Shown: positions 8,664 through 18,336, counted from the first letter of the stretch. The stretch is 64,000 nucleotides of DNA from FEN-1350 sp964643355 (GCA_964643355.1 CAZXPW010000016.1:1-64000); one strand, 5' to 3'. A program made the numbers and translations. Notes: a model not told the origin generated them from the letters alone.

Positions 8664-8723
8664 AGTTAATATGGACAATATAGACCATCGGTAATCTTGT
8701 TAAAAATTCTTTAGTTAATATGG
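8664..8723. promoter_or_regulatory. Pair of AGTTAATATGG direct repeats between divergent genes
   Basis: AGTTAATATGG occurs at 8664-8674 and again at 8713-8723, in the AT-rich gap between the B12-fold gene and mlaE. GTTAATATGG also appears at 49379-49388, just upstream of the PilZ gene. It could be an operator or chance in AT-rich DNA. Confidence 0.25.
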
Positions 8724-8901
8724 GTAAATGGAAATCATTTATTTATTGGTTTTTTGTAATAATGGGGGCCTTTTGGTGGGTCCTCGAAAACACCCAAAAG
8801 ATTAAATTGACATGATAAACGGACGATACAAGAGGTAATTGTATGAGTGTAAGGAACTTTCGAAAAGTCCGATAAGGTTCAAACGGTTTTCGGCAAAGCT
8901 A

Positions 8902-9711
8902 ATGATTGAAGAGCTCGGGGACGCAACCATAAAGCGGATTGAGTATCTGGGTCGATTTGCCCGGTTTGTCAATCATGGTGCGCGCAGTTCCCTTCTGAGT
9001 TTAATTCAACCGAGGTCCTACCCGCTAATCTGGTCGCAGATGAACGCCATTGGAGTCGGCAGTGTTCCAGTCATTATGATAACCGGGGCATTCGTTGGGA
9101 TGGTTCTGGCGATTCAGGCCTATGATCAGCTTGCCGGAATGGGACTGGAGGAACGATTGGGGGTATTGATTAATATTTCGGTGGTCAAAGAGCTAGGACC
9201 GGTCTTGGCGGCGGTGATGCTGGCAGGGCGCGTTGGCGGCGCTCTTACGGCGGAGCTGGGTACGATGAATGTTACCGAACAGATCGCGGCCGTCCGGAGC
9301 ATGGGAATCGATCCGGTGAGATATCTTGTGGCGCCACGAGTTTTGGCTTGCTTGTTACTGACCCCTCTGTTGATTATCTATGCGGATCTTCTGGGTATTT
9401 TGGGAGGGTACTTTGTCAGCGTGATTCAATTGGGCATCAACAGCCGGGCGTATTGGGATTTCAGCGCGCAGGCCGTCGAGTTGTGGGATGTAATGACCGG
9501 TTCACTGAAGGGATTGTTTTTTGGCGGCGCGATCGCCATCATCGGATGTTATAAAGGGTTTACCTGTCGGGAAGGGGCCCAGGGCGTCGGCGAGGCCTGC
9601 ACGGAGGCGTTTGTGGGCAGTTTTATCTCGATTCTGGTCATCAACTTCATCTATGCCGTAGTCACCAAGGCCATTTTCCTGACCTTTTGGCCGATCAAAT
9701 CGCTGTTGTGA
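8902..9711 (+). CDS. mlaE: MlaE/YrbE-family ABC transporter permease
   Basis: 269 residues. This is the permease of an Mla-type (maintenance of lipid asymmetry) ABC transporter that moves phospholipids between inner and outer membrane. Conserved family text includes GAFVGMVLAIQAYDQLAGMG, VVKELGPVLAAVMLAGRVGG and ELGTMNVTEQIAAVRSMGID, with five or so hydrophobic segments. The start at ATG 8902 gives the usual family length. An in-frame TTG at 8839 has AGAGG upstream and would add 21 residues. The stop is 6 nt before the ATPase start, so the two are co-transcribed. No MCE-domain (MlaD) gene follows, which is unusual. Confidence 0.9.
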   Translation: MIEELGDATIKRIEYLGRFARFVNHGARSSLLSLIQPRSYPLIWSQMNAIGVGSVPVIMITGAFVGMVLAIQAYDQLAGMGLEERLGVLINISVVKELGPVLAAVMLAGRVGGALTAELGTMNVTEQIAAVRSMGIDPVRYLVAPRVLACLLLTPLLIIYADLLGILGGYFVSVIQLGINSRAYWDFSAQAVELWDVMTGSLKGLFFGGAIAIIGCYKGFTCREGAQGVGEACTEAFVGSFISILVINFIYAVVTKAIFLTFWPIKSLL

Positions 9712-9717
9712 GGCCCT

Positions 9718-10554
9718 ATGATCCGAGCGGCGATCGACAATAACAGCGGGATCATCGTGGTGCGGGAACTGACCAAACGATATGACGATCGTCTGGTGTT
9801 GGACAATGTGTCCGTGGCGATCGAAAAAGGAAAAACCACGGTGATCATCGGGCGGAGCGGATGTGGCAAGACGGTCCTGATGAAGCACATGATCGTTTTG
9901 GAGAGACCCAGCAGCGGCGAGGTTTATTTCAAAGGTCATCGAATCGATCACCTCAGCGAAAAACAACTGGCCCAAATCCGTCGGCAATACGGATTCTGTT
10001 TTCAGATGAGCGCGTTGTTCGACAGTCTGACCGTCTATGAAAACATCATCTTTCCCATCCAGCAAAAGCAGAAAATCACCGACTGGAAAGCGATGGATGA
10101 ACTGGTCAAGAGCAAGCTGGCGATGGTTGGGATGGACGGTTTCCAACATCAATTTCCGGCCAGTTTGTCCGGGGGACAAAAAAAACGAGTCGCTTTGGCC
10201 CGCGCGATCGCTCTGGATCCCGAAGTGATTATGTATGACGAACCCACGACGGGTCTGGATCCGGTTCGATCGGATATCATCAACGAACTGATTCTCAAAC
10301 TCAAGCGCGAGCTTCATGTCACCAGCATCGTCGTTACCCACGACATGAACAGCGCGTACAAGATTGCCGACCGGATCATCATGTTCCACAACGGCAAGAT
10401 TATCGCCGATGGCGACGCCGACCATATCCGGAACCATCCCAATCCCACCGTGCAGGAATTCATCCACGGCAAGGTCAGCGAGGCCGAACTGGCGGCCCTG
10501 CGGCTCGGCGGAACCCGTTACGAGACCCAGTATAATCCCGAAGATTTCAAATAA
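9718..10554 (+). CDS. mlaF: MlaF-type ABC transporter ATP-binding protein
   Basis: 278 residues. This is the ATPase partner of the permease just upstream. Walker A is GRSGCGKT (residues about 45-52), the signature is LSGGQKKRVALARA (about 155-168), Walker B is VIMYDEPTTGLDP (about 174-186), and the switch His is in VVTHDMNSA. The C-terminal extension with HPNPTVQEFIHG is typical of MlaF. The start is 6 nt after the mlaE stop. The order permease-then-ATPase is reversed relative to E. coli mlaFEDCB, and no MlaD, MlaC or MlaB gene follows. Confidence 0.9.
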   Translation: MIRAAIDNNSGIIVVRELTKRYDDRLVLDNVSVAIEKGKTTVIIGRSGCGKTVLMKHMIVLERPSSGEVYFKGHRIDHLSEKQLAQIRRQYGFCFQMSALFDSLTVYENIIFPIQQKQKITDWKAMDELVKSKLAMVGMDGFQHQFPASLSGGQKKRVALARAIALDPEVIMYDEPTTGLDPVRSDIINELILKLKRELHVTSIVVTHDMNSAYKIADRIIMFHNGKIIADGDADHIRNHPNPTVQEFIHGKVSEAELAALRLGGTRYETQYNPEDFK

Positions 10555-10863
10555 CCCCGCGAAACCGCGAAATTCCCATTTGAAATGAACACCCCCGGAA
10601 ACGATTGCCGGAGGCAATTTTCCCCTTGGAGATTTCCAGTCTCTCGATATGAAATCGGGAGCTTTTGTTGAAACGCACGGGCCCATCCAACGGATTGGAG
10701 ATTTTACGCGGAATTTACGATAAAACCGGAACAATTTGAGTTATTCTATCGTCGTATAGATAGAACATCCGACATTGTCGTACTTGAACAATCCGGAGTA
10801 TCCCAAACGGCCGTATCGGTGGAGAAAGACGGCGTCAACCCGTTTCAGAACAAGGAGGCACAC
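10555..10863. other. Intergenic region upstream of the coiled-coil protein
   Basis: No gene was seen. An inverted repeat TTCTATC-8-GATAGAA (10744-10765) about 100 bp before the next ATG could be an operator. No strong terminator follows mlaF. Confidence 0.4.
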
Positions 10864-12426
10864 ATGCAATCGCGAACGATTTTACGCGTTATCGTCGTCG
10901 GGATTATCTCCGTAGGAGGATTGGGAGATATTCGGGGGGAAACTTCGTCCTCTGCGATCCCCACTCTTGAGATCCTTTCGATGACCCCTTCAAGTCCGGC
11001 GATCCTGAGGGCCGGTGAAAAGGTGATCGTCAAGGTTCGTTATGACATGGGCAACTGTGATTCCGTGCAGATTTGGGTTCGATCCAGCCGTTCATCCCGA
11101 GGGGAAATCAGCCACCCCTGTCCCCCCATACCCCGAATAAAAGGACAGACGGGGACTCTGGAAGGGTGGTTCTTTTTCGATGACAATGCCCAGGTCAAAG
11201 AGATCAAGGCGATGATGAGAGATGTCGCAAAAAACGCCTTCGTCTATGAGACAGTCAAAACGGTTGATTATCGGTGGACCGCCGCGCCGGCCCCGAAGCT
11301 CTCGGAGAAATTGGAGGGGACGACGCGGATTTCCGGCTCCTTCACCTGGGATCTCGACTCGGATACGATCGGCGGAAATTCCAAGCTTGTGGACCTGTGG
11401 TACCAGGTGGATCGAGCGAATGAACGGACTCTTGTGTCGCGGAATGGTGCGGGCATGGCGATCTTTGATCTTCCCTTCGATGAGCTTTCATTGGACCGAC
11501 TTGGGACCTGTTCGTTCGATCAGAAGTCGATTTCCCCTTTGCGAGAACGCTATCCGCTCAAACCCGGACTTTGTCTTGGAGTCAAAACCTCCGAAGGTCG
11601 CATAGCCAAACTGGAGCTGTTGAAAGACGATTTTCCGAAGTGCCTTGTCTTTCGCTGGCAGTTGTATCCGGATGTTGTGAAACGGGAAACCGAGTCCCGA
11701 AAATCATCCAAAACGGATTCCGCAAAACAATATGGGGGCCTGTGGTATTATGTCGATCCCTGGGGACGGCCCGAGGATCGGATTGTCGTCGTGGAAGGGC
11801 GATTTGAACAGGGGGGAAAATTGGCTTTTGATCTGGTCAAGCATTTCTGTGCGTCCAAACCTGTATTTACGGAAGCGGTGGTGCGAAAAGACCAGATCGA
11901 AATTCGATTCGACGGGATTGAATATGCCGGGCAGAATATGTCCGGCAAAACGATGACCTATTCCCTTCTCTACCATGAGGGTCAGTTGCTGGGCCAGGTG
12001 TTTCGGGACGGATTGGACCCGGAAAAAGTGGTGATGCGTCGGCCGGATGTGACGATGGCCAGCCAGATCATCACTTTCCTGGCTTGCGAGAATCGCGACC
12101 TGCAGGCCCGCATGGAGCGTGAACGAGCCCAGTCGGACAGCGAGAAATCGGTCCTGAAAGACAAAATCCAATCGATGGAGACAATCAACAGACAGATGCA
12201 GATGGAAAAATCGGATTTGTCAGAAATGCTGGATCGGGCCCGAAAGGAAATCGAGGACATGAAGGCATCGTGGGACCGGGCCAAGGAACAAATCACCCGG
12301 TTGCAGCGAGACTTGACCGAGATTCAAAAGGCCAATCAAGAACTGAGGGAACAACAAATGAAGCATCAACAAACGGTTCGATCGCTTGAAAACATGCTTG
12401 GGCAAACTGGCATAAAAAACCCGTAA
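10864..12426 (+). CDS. Secreted protein with C-terminal coiled coil, unknown function
   Basis: 520 residues, not recognised. Residues 1-25 form a signal peptide (MQSRTILRVIVVGIISVGG, cleavage probably near the following DIRG). The middle region (about 30-390) is beta-rich with many Trp/Tyr and no catalytic motif that could be identified. Residues about 415-510 form a long charged heptad-type coiled coil (LQARMERERAQ, KSDLSEMLDRARKEIEDM). The start is secure because AAGGAGG lies 6 nt upstream. It follows the mlaEF pair on the same strand after 309 bp, so a functional link with lipid transport is possible but unproven. It does not look like an MCE protein. Confidence 0.6.
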   Translation: MQSRTILRVIVVGIISVGGLGDIRGETSSSAIPTLEILSMTPSSPAILRAGEKVIVKVRYDMGNCDSVQIWVRSSRSSRGEISHPCPPIPRIKGQTGTLEGWFFFDDNAQVKEIKAMMRDVAKNAFVYETVKTVDYRWTAAPAPKLSEKLEGTTRISGSFTWDLDSDTIGGNSKLVDLWYQVDRANERTLVSRNGAGMAIFDLPFDELSLDRLGTCSFDQKSISPLRERYPLKPGLCLGVKTSEGRIAKLELLKDDFPKCLVFRWQLYPDVVKRETESRKSSKTDSAKQYGGLWYYVDPWGRPEDRIVVVEGRFEQGGKLAFDLVKHFCASKPVFTEAVVRKDQIEIRFDGIEYAGQNMSGKTMTYSLLYHEGQLLGQVFRDGLDPEKVVMRRPDVTMASQIITFLACENRDLQARMERERAQSDSEKSVLKDKIQSMETINRQMQMEKSDLSEMLDRARKEIEDMKASWDRAKEQITRLQRDLTEIQKANQELREQQMKHQQTVRSLENMLGQTGIKNP

Positions 12427-12471
12427 TGGAATTCATTTCAGAAGGATATGGTCTTTGGGTCGCAGGAAAGA

Positions 12472-12500
12472 TTGCCGGACAACTCCTCAACGAGTATAAT
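12472..12500 (+). promoter_or_regulatory. Sigma-70-like promoter
   Basis: TTGCCG (12472-12477), 17 bp and TATAAT (12495-12500) lie 40 bp ahead of the GTG start at 12540. Confidence 0.65.
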
Positions 12501-12539
12501 GACTTCCAGCTGAATAGACGCTAATCTACAGGGCCGATT

Positions 12540-15467
12540 GTGGCGGGAAAGCTGGAACAACTCAAAAAAGATCTGGGAAAATCGCTGTCGGGCGGTCCCG
12601 AGGATGTCCGTGTGGATATCCTGAACCGGGTCGCCTTCAGTACCGATTCCAGCATTTATCAGATTCTGCCGTTGTGTGTGGTTACTCCTCGAACGGCCGA
12701 AGACATTGTCGCCGTGATACGGTATGCGGTGGAACACGGCATTCCCGTCGCGCCTCGGGGGGCGGGCAGCGGTCTTGCGGGAGAGGCCCTGACCGCGGGA
12801 ATCGTGATTCATACCGCCCGGCACATGAAATCCATTCTCGGAGTCCAGGAAGACGGTTCGGTGGTGGTCTGCCAACCGGGCGTCGTTCTGGATGAGCTGA
12901 ATGCGTATTTGTCCAAGTTCGGTCGCAAGATCGGGCCGGATCCCTCCAGCGGCAACCGCGCGGTTCTGGGGGGAATTGTCGCCAATAACGCCACCGGAGC
13001 GCACTCACTGCAATACGGGTATATTGCCGACTGGATCGATCGTTTGCAGGTGGTTTTGGCCGACGGTTCCATCGCGGAATTGACCAACGATTACGATCCC
13101 TCTCTGCCGCAGGAGAAAGAAACGACGATTCACCGCATCGCGCGGAATCTGGTCAAACTTCTGGAAGGTACCGATTCCCTGATCGAAGAAGCCCTTCCCA
13201 AGACCCGCCGAAACCGCTCGGGATATCGGATCAAGGGGGTGTACCATGAGGGGCGACTTGATTTGGCCAAGCTGATGGCCGGTTCGGAAGGGACCCTGGG
13301 GATTATCACGGAGATCCGTTTGCGAACGGTGGAACTGCCGAAGGTTAAAGCGCTGTTACAGGTCGAATTTGAAACTTTCGACCGGATGGCTCGCGCGGTG
13401 CCTCTCCTTGTCAAAACGGCGCCGGCCGCCTGCGAGTTGATGGATCGTACCCTGATCGAAATGGCCCTGAAGGCCTATCCGCACTATTCGGATGTCTTTC
13501 TGAATACCGGCGTCGCTTCGTTAATGGTCGAACATGTCGGTCAGGATCGGGCCGAGGTGGAGGCCAAGATTGCGCGAACCGAAGCGGCGGTGAAAGACCT
13601 GATCAGCGGTTCCATGCGGGTTTTCGACGCCAAGGGCCAGCAGCGGCTGTGGCAATCGCGCAAGGATGCCGTTCCGCTGCTCAACCGCGACAAGGGGCCT
13701 TCCCATCCCATCGCGTTCGTCGAAGATGTCGCCGTGGAACCGTGCAAACTTGATCTGTATATCGCCGGACTTCGGAAAATTGGCGTCAAGTACGATATCC
13801 CGATGGCTTTCTATGGTCATGCCGGAGATGGGGAACTGCACATCCGGCCGTATATCGACCTGAGTCGCCAGGAAGAGGTCCAGCGGATGGTCAAGATCGC
13901 CAACGAGGTGTTTGAACTGGCCTGGTCGCTTGGCGGGTCCATCAGCGGAGAGCATGCCGACGGTCTTTTGCGCGCCGCATTTCTCAAACGACAGTATGGG
14001 GATTCGTATTACCAGATCCTTCGGCATATCAAGGAACTGTTTGATCCCAACCATCTTTTGAATCCCGGGAAAGTGATCAATGACGATCCGGAAGTCATGA
14101 CTCAGAATCTGAAAGCCGCCCATTTGCCGATTCCGGCGCGACTCAAGACGAACCTGCGGTTTGCTCCGGATGAATTCCGCTTTGAAATTGACCAGTGCAA
14201 CGGGGATGGCGTGTGTTTGAGCTGTCGGCCGGGCTCGCGGATGTGTCCGGTGTTTCGGGTTCTGGGCGAAGAAACATCCTGCTCTCGGGGCAAGGCCAAT
14301 CTGCTTCGCGCGTGGATTACGGGACTGCTGAAGGAAAAGGATTTGGCGTCCGACGCCTTCAAAACCGTTCTGGGTCATTGTGTTAACTGCAAGATGTGCA
14401 CCATCGAATGTCCGGCGGGAGTGGATATCTCTAAGCTGGTCGTCGAAGCGCGTGCAGAAGTCGCCAGACGGAGGGGATTGCGCCGGGCCGAATGGGCTCT
14501 GGCCCGCAATCGCTTCATGAGCGTTCTTGGCAGCGTCTTTGCCCCGGTAAGCAACTGGGTACTGGACTGGAGGTTGCCGCGATACATCCTGCAGCGATTG
14601 ATCGGTCTGGACCGCATGCGGACAATGCCGAAGTTTCAACGCGGCTCATTTCTGACCAAGAGCAAACTCTACCTCCAAACGGCTGGACCTGTTGCCGATC
14701 CGATTGACCGTGTCGCGTATTTCGTGGACAGTTACGCCAACTTTAACGATCATGATCTGGGTTTTGCCGTTGTCAAACTTCTGCGACACAACGGGATCGA
14801 TGTAATTGTTCCCGATCAGCGGCCGGCGCCGCTTCCTGCGTATGTGTATGGCGATCTCAAGACCGCTGGCAAGGAAGCGGCATATTCCCTGCGGTCTCTT
14901 TCGTGGGCCGTGAAGGAAGGCCGCAAGATTGTGTGTTCCGAGCCCAGTGCGGCCTTGTTTTTCCGGGAAGAATTGCGGTTGCTGGATGATTCCGAGGATG
15001 CGCGCAAGGTTGGCGAAAACACCTTTGAACTGATGAGTTATCTGGACAACCTGCGGTCGCAGGGACGGTTAAAGCCCCTGCCGAATCCGTTCCCGGCAAG
15101 GGCGTCCGGCCGACAAGAATGGAAGATTCTGCTCCATTCGGAATATGCGTATCATGCTCCCTGCCATTTGTGTGCAATGAGAGCCCAGGGGTCGAGCGTC
15201 TCTATCTTGGATGCGTTGGCCGGGATCAAGCTGACGGATCTTCGGGCGGGCTGTTGCGGACTGGCGGGGACCTTCGGGATGCAGCGGAAAAACCGCGAGC
15301 TTTCGGCCGCAATCGGAAAAGAGATGGTTCAGGCCATTGCGGCCAGCCCCTTGCCGGTGGTTTTAACCGAGTGCGCAACCTGCAAGATGCAAATCGAGTA
15401 CCTGACGGGGAAAATGGTCGCGCATCCGGCGAAAATCCTGGCGATTTTGTACGGCCTTATGGATTGA
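12540..15467 (+). CDS. FAD-linked oxidase / Fe-S / Cys-rich fusion (GlcD-GlcF-like 2-hydroxyacid dehydrogenase)
   Basis: 975 residues, GTG start. The N-terminal half is a PCMH/VAO-type FAD-binding oxidase: VAPRGAGSGLAGEALTAG (about 75-92), DPSSGNRAVLGGIVANNATG (about 139-158), then the FAD-oxidase C-terminal domain to about 520 with GHAGDGELHIRP. Two 4Fe-4S motifs follow (CNGDGVCLSCRPGSRMCP from Cys553; CVNCKMCTIECP from Cys614). A CCG-type cysteine-rich domain closes the protein (APCHLC about 868, GCCG about 904, CATCK about 945). This architecture fits D-lactate or D-2-hydroxyglutarate/glycolate dehydrogenases that pass electrons to quinone. The substrate cannot be told from sequence alone. 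It is transcribed from its own promoter. Confidence 0.88.
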   Translation: MAGKLEQLKKDLGKSLSGGPEDVRVDILNRVAFSTDSSIYQILPLCVVTPRTAEDIVAVIRYAVEHGIPVAPRGAGSGLAGEALTAGIVIHTARHMKSILGVQEDGSVVVCQPGVVLDELNAYLSKFGRKIGPDPSSGNRAVLGGIVANNATGAHSLQYGYIADWIDRLQVVLADGSIAELTNDYDPSLPQEKETTIHRIARNLVKLLEGTDSLIEEALPKTRRNRSGYRIKGVYHEGRLDLAKLMAGSEGTLGIITEIRLRTVELPKVKALLQVEFETFDRMARAVPLLVKTAPAACELMDRTLIEMALKAYPHYSDVFLNTGVASLMVEHVGQDRAEVEAKIARTEAAVKDLISGSMRVFDAKGQQRLWQSRKDAVPLLNRDKGPSHPIAFVEDVAVEPCKLDLYIAGLRKIGVKYDIPMAFYGHAGDGELHIRPYIDLSRQEEVQRMVKIANEVFELAWSLGGSISGEHADGLLRAAFLKRQYGDSYYQILRHIKELFDPNHLLNPGKVINDDPEVMTQNLKAAHLPIPARLKTNLRFAPDEFRFEIDQCNGDGVCLSCRPGSRMCPVFRVLGEETSCSRGKANLLRAWITGLLKEKDLASDAFKTVLGHCVNCKMCTIECPAGVDISKLVVEARAEVARRRGLRRAEWALARNRFMSVLGSVFAPVSNWVLDWRLPRYILQRLIGLDRMRTMPKFQRGSFLTKSKLYLQTAGPVADPIDRVAYFVDSYANFNDHDLGFAVVKLLRHNGIDVIVPDQRPAPLPAYVYGDLKTAGKEAAYSLRSLSWAVKEGRKIVCSEPSAALFFREELRLLDDSEDARKVGENTFELMSYLDNLRSQGRLKPLPNPFPARASGRQEWKILLHSEYAYHAPCHLCAMRAQGSSVSILDALAGIKLTDLRAGCCGLAGTFGMQRKNRELSAAIGKEMVQAIAASPLPVVLTECATCKMQIEYLTGKMVAHPAKILAILYGLMD

Positions 15468-15531
15468 AATCAAAGCGGCGCCCGACATCATGTTTTGCGA
15501 GAGCGGACTATAGACAATAGGAGACTCGGTT

Positions 15532-16884
15532 ATGGATCGAAACACCGTTGGAATTTCACGAAGACAATTTGTTCAGGGCACAGCCGCAGCGACCTTGTTT
15601 ACGCTGGTGCCACGGAATGTTCTGGCCCAGTCGGGGACTCCCGCTCCCAGCGACAAACTGAACCTCGCCAGCATCGGCGTGTCGGGAATGGGCGGAGGCG
15701 ATGTGCGTTCGGTGGCCGAGGGAAACAACATCATCGCCTTGTGCGATGTGGACTTCAAACATGCCGCGGGCACTTTCAAGGACTTTCCCAAGGCCCGGAA
15801 ATTCAAGGATTTTCGGGTCATGTTTGATGCGATCGAGAACGAAATCGACGCCGTCACCGTTTCGACGCCGGACCATTTCCATGCCGTGGCGGCGATGGCG
15901 GCGATTCGGCGGGGCAAGCATGTTTACTGCCAAAAACCGCTGGCCCATTCCATCTATGAGATCCGCCAATTGATGAAGGCCGCCGAGGAGCACAATGTCA
16001 TCACGCAACTGGGTAATCAGGGCCACTCGTTCGATTCGATCCGACTCTTCTACGAATGGATTCAGGATGGAGCGATCGGCACGGTCAAGGAGATCCATGC
16101 CTTTTGTGGATCCAATTACAGCCGAATCCCCCAGCTTGGTCAGCGGCAGGAGAAACATCGGATTCCGGACACTTTGGATTGGGATCAGTGGATCGGGCCG
16201 GCTCCGATGCGGCCGTACAATCCGATGTATCTGCCCGGGAGCTGGCGCGGGTGGATGCCCTTCGGCAGCGGAGTCATCGGCGACTGGGTCTGCCATGTAG
16301 TCGATCCGGTCTTCTGGGCGTTGGATTTGGGGGCTCCGATGACGGTGATCAATGAAGCGCGCGGGTATGATCCGAAGGAACATGCCGATACCTTTCCCGT
16401 TGGATCGAAGGTGACCTACGAATTTCCGGCCAAAGGCAATCGGCCGGCCGTCAAAATGATCTGGTTCGACGGTTCGGAGAAACCTCCGCGACCCAAGGAA
16501 CTCGAAGACGGCCGCAAGATGCAGGACATCGGCGCGTTTGTTTATGGAGACAAGGGCGTGATCTCCTACGGTTCCCACGGCGCCGGCGAAGTTCGCATCA
16601 TCCCCGAAGCCCGAATGAAGGAATACAAACGGCCGGAACCCAAATTGCCTCGCATATCCGGCGGTCATTATCAGGACTGGCTGAGGGCGATACGCGAAAA
16701 CAGACCTGCCGGCTCGAATTTCAATTACGGAGGACCGCTGACCGAGATCGCCCAACTGGGGATTATTGCCACCAAGATGCTCGGGCAGATACTTCAATGG
16801 GATGGAGTCGCCGGCCGATTTACCAACAGCGAAGAGGCCAACCAGTATTTACATCCGCCGTATCGCCAGGGTTGGTCGTTGTGA
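15532..16884 (+). CDS. Tat-exported Gfo/Idh/MocA family oxidoreductase
   Basis: 450 residues. A twin-arginine signal (SRRQFVQGTAAATLFTLVP, residues 9-27, then LAQ) directs export. The Rossmann NAD(P) region begins at about 42 (LNLASIGVSGMGGGDVRSVA), and CQKPLAHSIYEIRQL holds the EKP-like motif with Gln in place of Glu. The C-terminal alpha/beta domain carries the substrate site. Family members in planctomycetes act on sugars or inositols, and often keep cofactor when exported by Tat. Start: AGGAG lies about 10 nt upstream. The substrate is unknown. Confidence 0.88.
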   Translation: MDRNTVGISRRQFVQGTAAATLFTLVPRNVLAQSGTPAPSDKLNLASIGVSGMGGGDVRSVAEGNNIIALCDVDFKHAAGTFKDFPKARKFKDFRVMFDAIENEIDAVTVSTPDHFHAVAAMAAIRRGKHVYCQKPLAHSIYEIRQLMKAAEEHNVITQLGNQGHSFDSIRLFYEWIQDGAIGTVKEIHAFCGSNYSRIPQLGQRQEKHRIPDTLDWDQWIGPAPMRPYNPMYLPGSWRGWMPFGSGVIGDWVCHVVDPVFWALDLGAPMTVINEARGYDPKEHADTFPVGSKVTYEFPAKGNRPAVKMIWFDGSEKPPRPKELEDGRKMQDIGAFVYGDKGVISYGSHGAGEVRIIPEARMKEYKRPEPKLPRISGGHYQDWLRAIRENRPAGSNFNYGGPLTEIAQLGIIATKMLGQILQWDGVAGRFTNSEEANQYLHPPYRQGWSL

Positions 16885-16959
16885 ATGATCGAATCCGGGA
16901 TCGGGACAAGATGACCTCGTTGCACCCTCTATAATTCGAGCGTAAATCAGGAGACGAAC

Positions 16960-17298
16960 ATGAAAAGGATGCTATGGATAATGGTTGCGGGATTGGCGGT
17001 CATGAATTTTGGTTGCGGACGCTACGCTTGCCGGCAGGACATCAACCTGGGCATGGAGGAACAGGACGCCCTCCGATCGATTCCGGGTATCCATGTTCTC
17101 GCCGAGGAGATGAACAGCAAGGAGTACGGTTGCGATCTGGTGGATATCTGCCCCCAACATATTCTGTCTTCCACGACGCCGTATAAGCTGACATTTCAGA
17201 ACGGCCGTCTGCTTCGAATCGAGATCAACCAGGACGAAATCACTCGCCGGCAACTGAACCATGCGGTGGAAATGCGGTACGGGTATTATCGCTGGTGA
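16960..17298 (+). CDS. Small putative lipoprotein
   Basis: 112 residues, not recognised. A hydrophobic signal ends in a lipobox-like NFGC with Cys19, so lipidation and membrane anchoring are likely. The rest contains three further Cys residues and no known motif. Start: AGGAG lies 7 nt upstream. A TATAAT at 16930-16935 lacks a good -35. It precedes the radical SAM gene by only 9 bp and is probably co-transcribed with it. Confidence 0.65.
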   Translation: MKRMLWIMVAGLAVMNFGCGRYACRQDINLGMEEQDALRSIPGIHVLAEEMNSKEYGCDLVDICPQHILSSTTPYKLTFQNGRLLRIEINQDEITRRQLNHAVEMRYGYYRW

Positions 17299-17307
17299 TC
17301 ATGACCC

Positions 17308-18336
17308 ATGAATTCCCCGCATAAACAAGCGATCCTTTGGGAATCGGCCGAAGAGACAACGGTTCGTTGCCGACTCTGTCATCACCGTTGCCGCATCACC
17401 GAGGGACAGGAGGGGATTTGCGGGGCTCGAAAGAATGTCGGCGGAACGCTCTATTCGCTGAGTTATGATTGTGTCTGCGCCGCCAACAGCGATCCGATCG
17501 AAAAAAAACCGCTCTACCATTTCCAGCCCGGCAGCCGCAGTTTTTCGATTGCTACGCCCGGTTGTAATTTCAATTGTGACTTCTGCCAGAACTGGCAAAT
17601 CAGCCAGGCCGGCGAGGAGGACCGGCGGTATGGTCGCGCGATCGAACCGCGGGATATCGTTCAATCGGCCATTCACGCCAACTGCAAGAGCATCGCTTAT
17701 ACCTATACGGAACCGACGATTTTCATCGAACTGGCCGAGGCCTGCGCACGGCTGGCGAAAGACAAAGGATTGGCAAATGTGTTTGTCAGCAACGGCTACA
17801 TGACCCCCGAAGCGGTTGATTTCATGTCCGGCTGGCTTGACGGGATCAATGTGGATTTGAAGGCGTTCACGGACTCTTTTTATCGCAAGCACTGTATGGC
17901 TTCGCTGGAAGGGGTTCTGGAGACGATTCGATATATTGCCCGGAATACGCCTATTTGGATGGAACTGACGACGCTGTTGATTCCGGGACTGAACGACTCC
18001 CCGGACGAACTGAAGCGGTTGACGGAGTGGATTGTGCGGGAAGCGGGGCCGCACATTCCCTGGCATGTCAGTCGGTTTTATCCGCAGAATCGATTGCTGG
18101 ATGTGGAGGCGACTTGCGAAGAGTCGATTCAATCGGCCTGTGAGATCGGAAAGGCCGCGGGATTGCAATTCGTCTATGTCGGCAATCTTCCCGGAAATGT
18201 CGGTGAATCCACCTATTGTCCATCCTGTAACGCTCTTTTGATCGAACGCAAAGGGTATGCCGTTCGGATTCGGGATCTCGATGACGGCCGTTGCCGACGC
18301 TGCGGTCGAACGATCGAGGGCTTTCAGTTGCCCTGA
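17308..18336 (+). CDS. amrS: AmmeMemoRadiSam-system radical SAM enzyme (AmrS-like)
   Basis: 342 residues. The radical SAM motif CNFNCDFC gives Cys86, Cys90 and Cys93. An N-terminal Cys cluster (CRLCHHRC, GICGAR) precedes it, and a C-terminal zinc-ribbon-like pair (CPSCNALLIERKGY, GRCRRCGRTI) closes the protein. This is the layout of the family named for co-occurrence with AMMECR1 and MEMO1 proteins, related to pyruvate-formate-lyase activases. Its substrate is not established. Neither partner gene lies in this window. The stop overlaps the convergent isochorismatase-ThuA gene by 13 bp. The Shine-Dalgarno sequence is weak. Confidence 0.88.
   Translation: MNSPHKQAILWESAEETTVRCRLCHHRCRITEGQEGICGARKNVGGTLYSLSYDCVCAANSDPIEKKPLYHFQPGSRSFSIATPGCNFNCDFCQNWQISQAGEEDRRYGRAIEPRDIVQSAIHANCKSIAYTYTEPTIFIELAEACARLAKDKGLANVFVSNGYMTPEAVDFMSGWLDGINVDLKAFTDSFYRKHCMASLEGVLETIRYIARNTPIWMELTTLLIPGLNDSPDELKRLTEWIVREAGPHIPWHVSRFYPQNRLLDVEATCEESIQSACEIGKAAGLQFVYVGNLPGNVGESTYCPSCNALLIERKGYAVRIRDLDDGRCRRCGRTIEGFQLP

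Noticed and set aside
9502..10734. 410-codon open frame antisense to mlaE/mlaF
   Set aside because: Both sense genes are certain; no support for the antisense frame.
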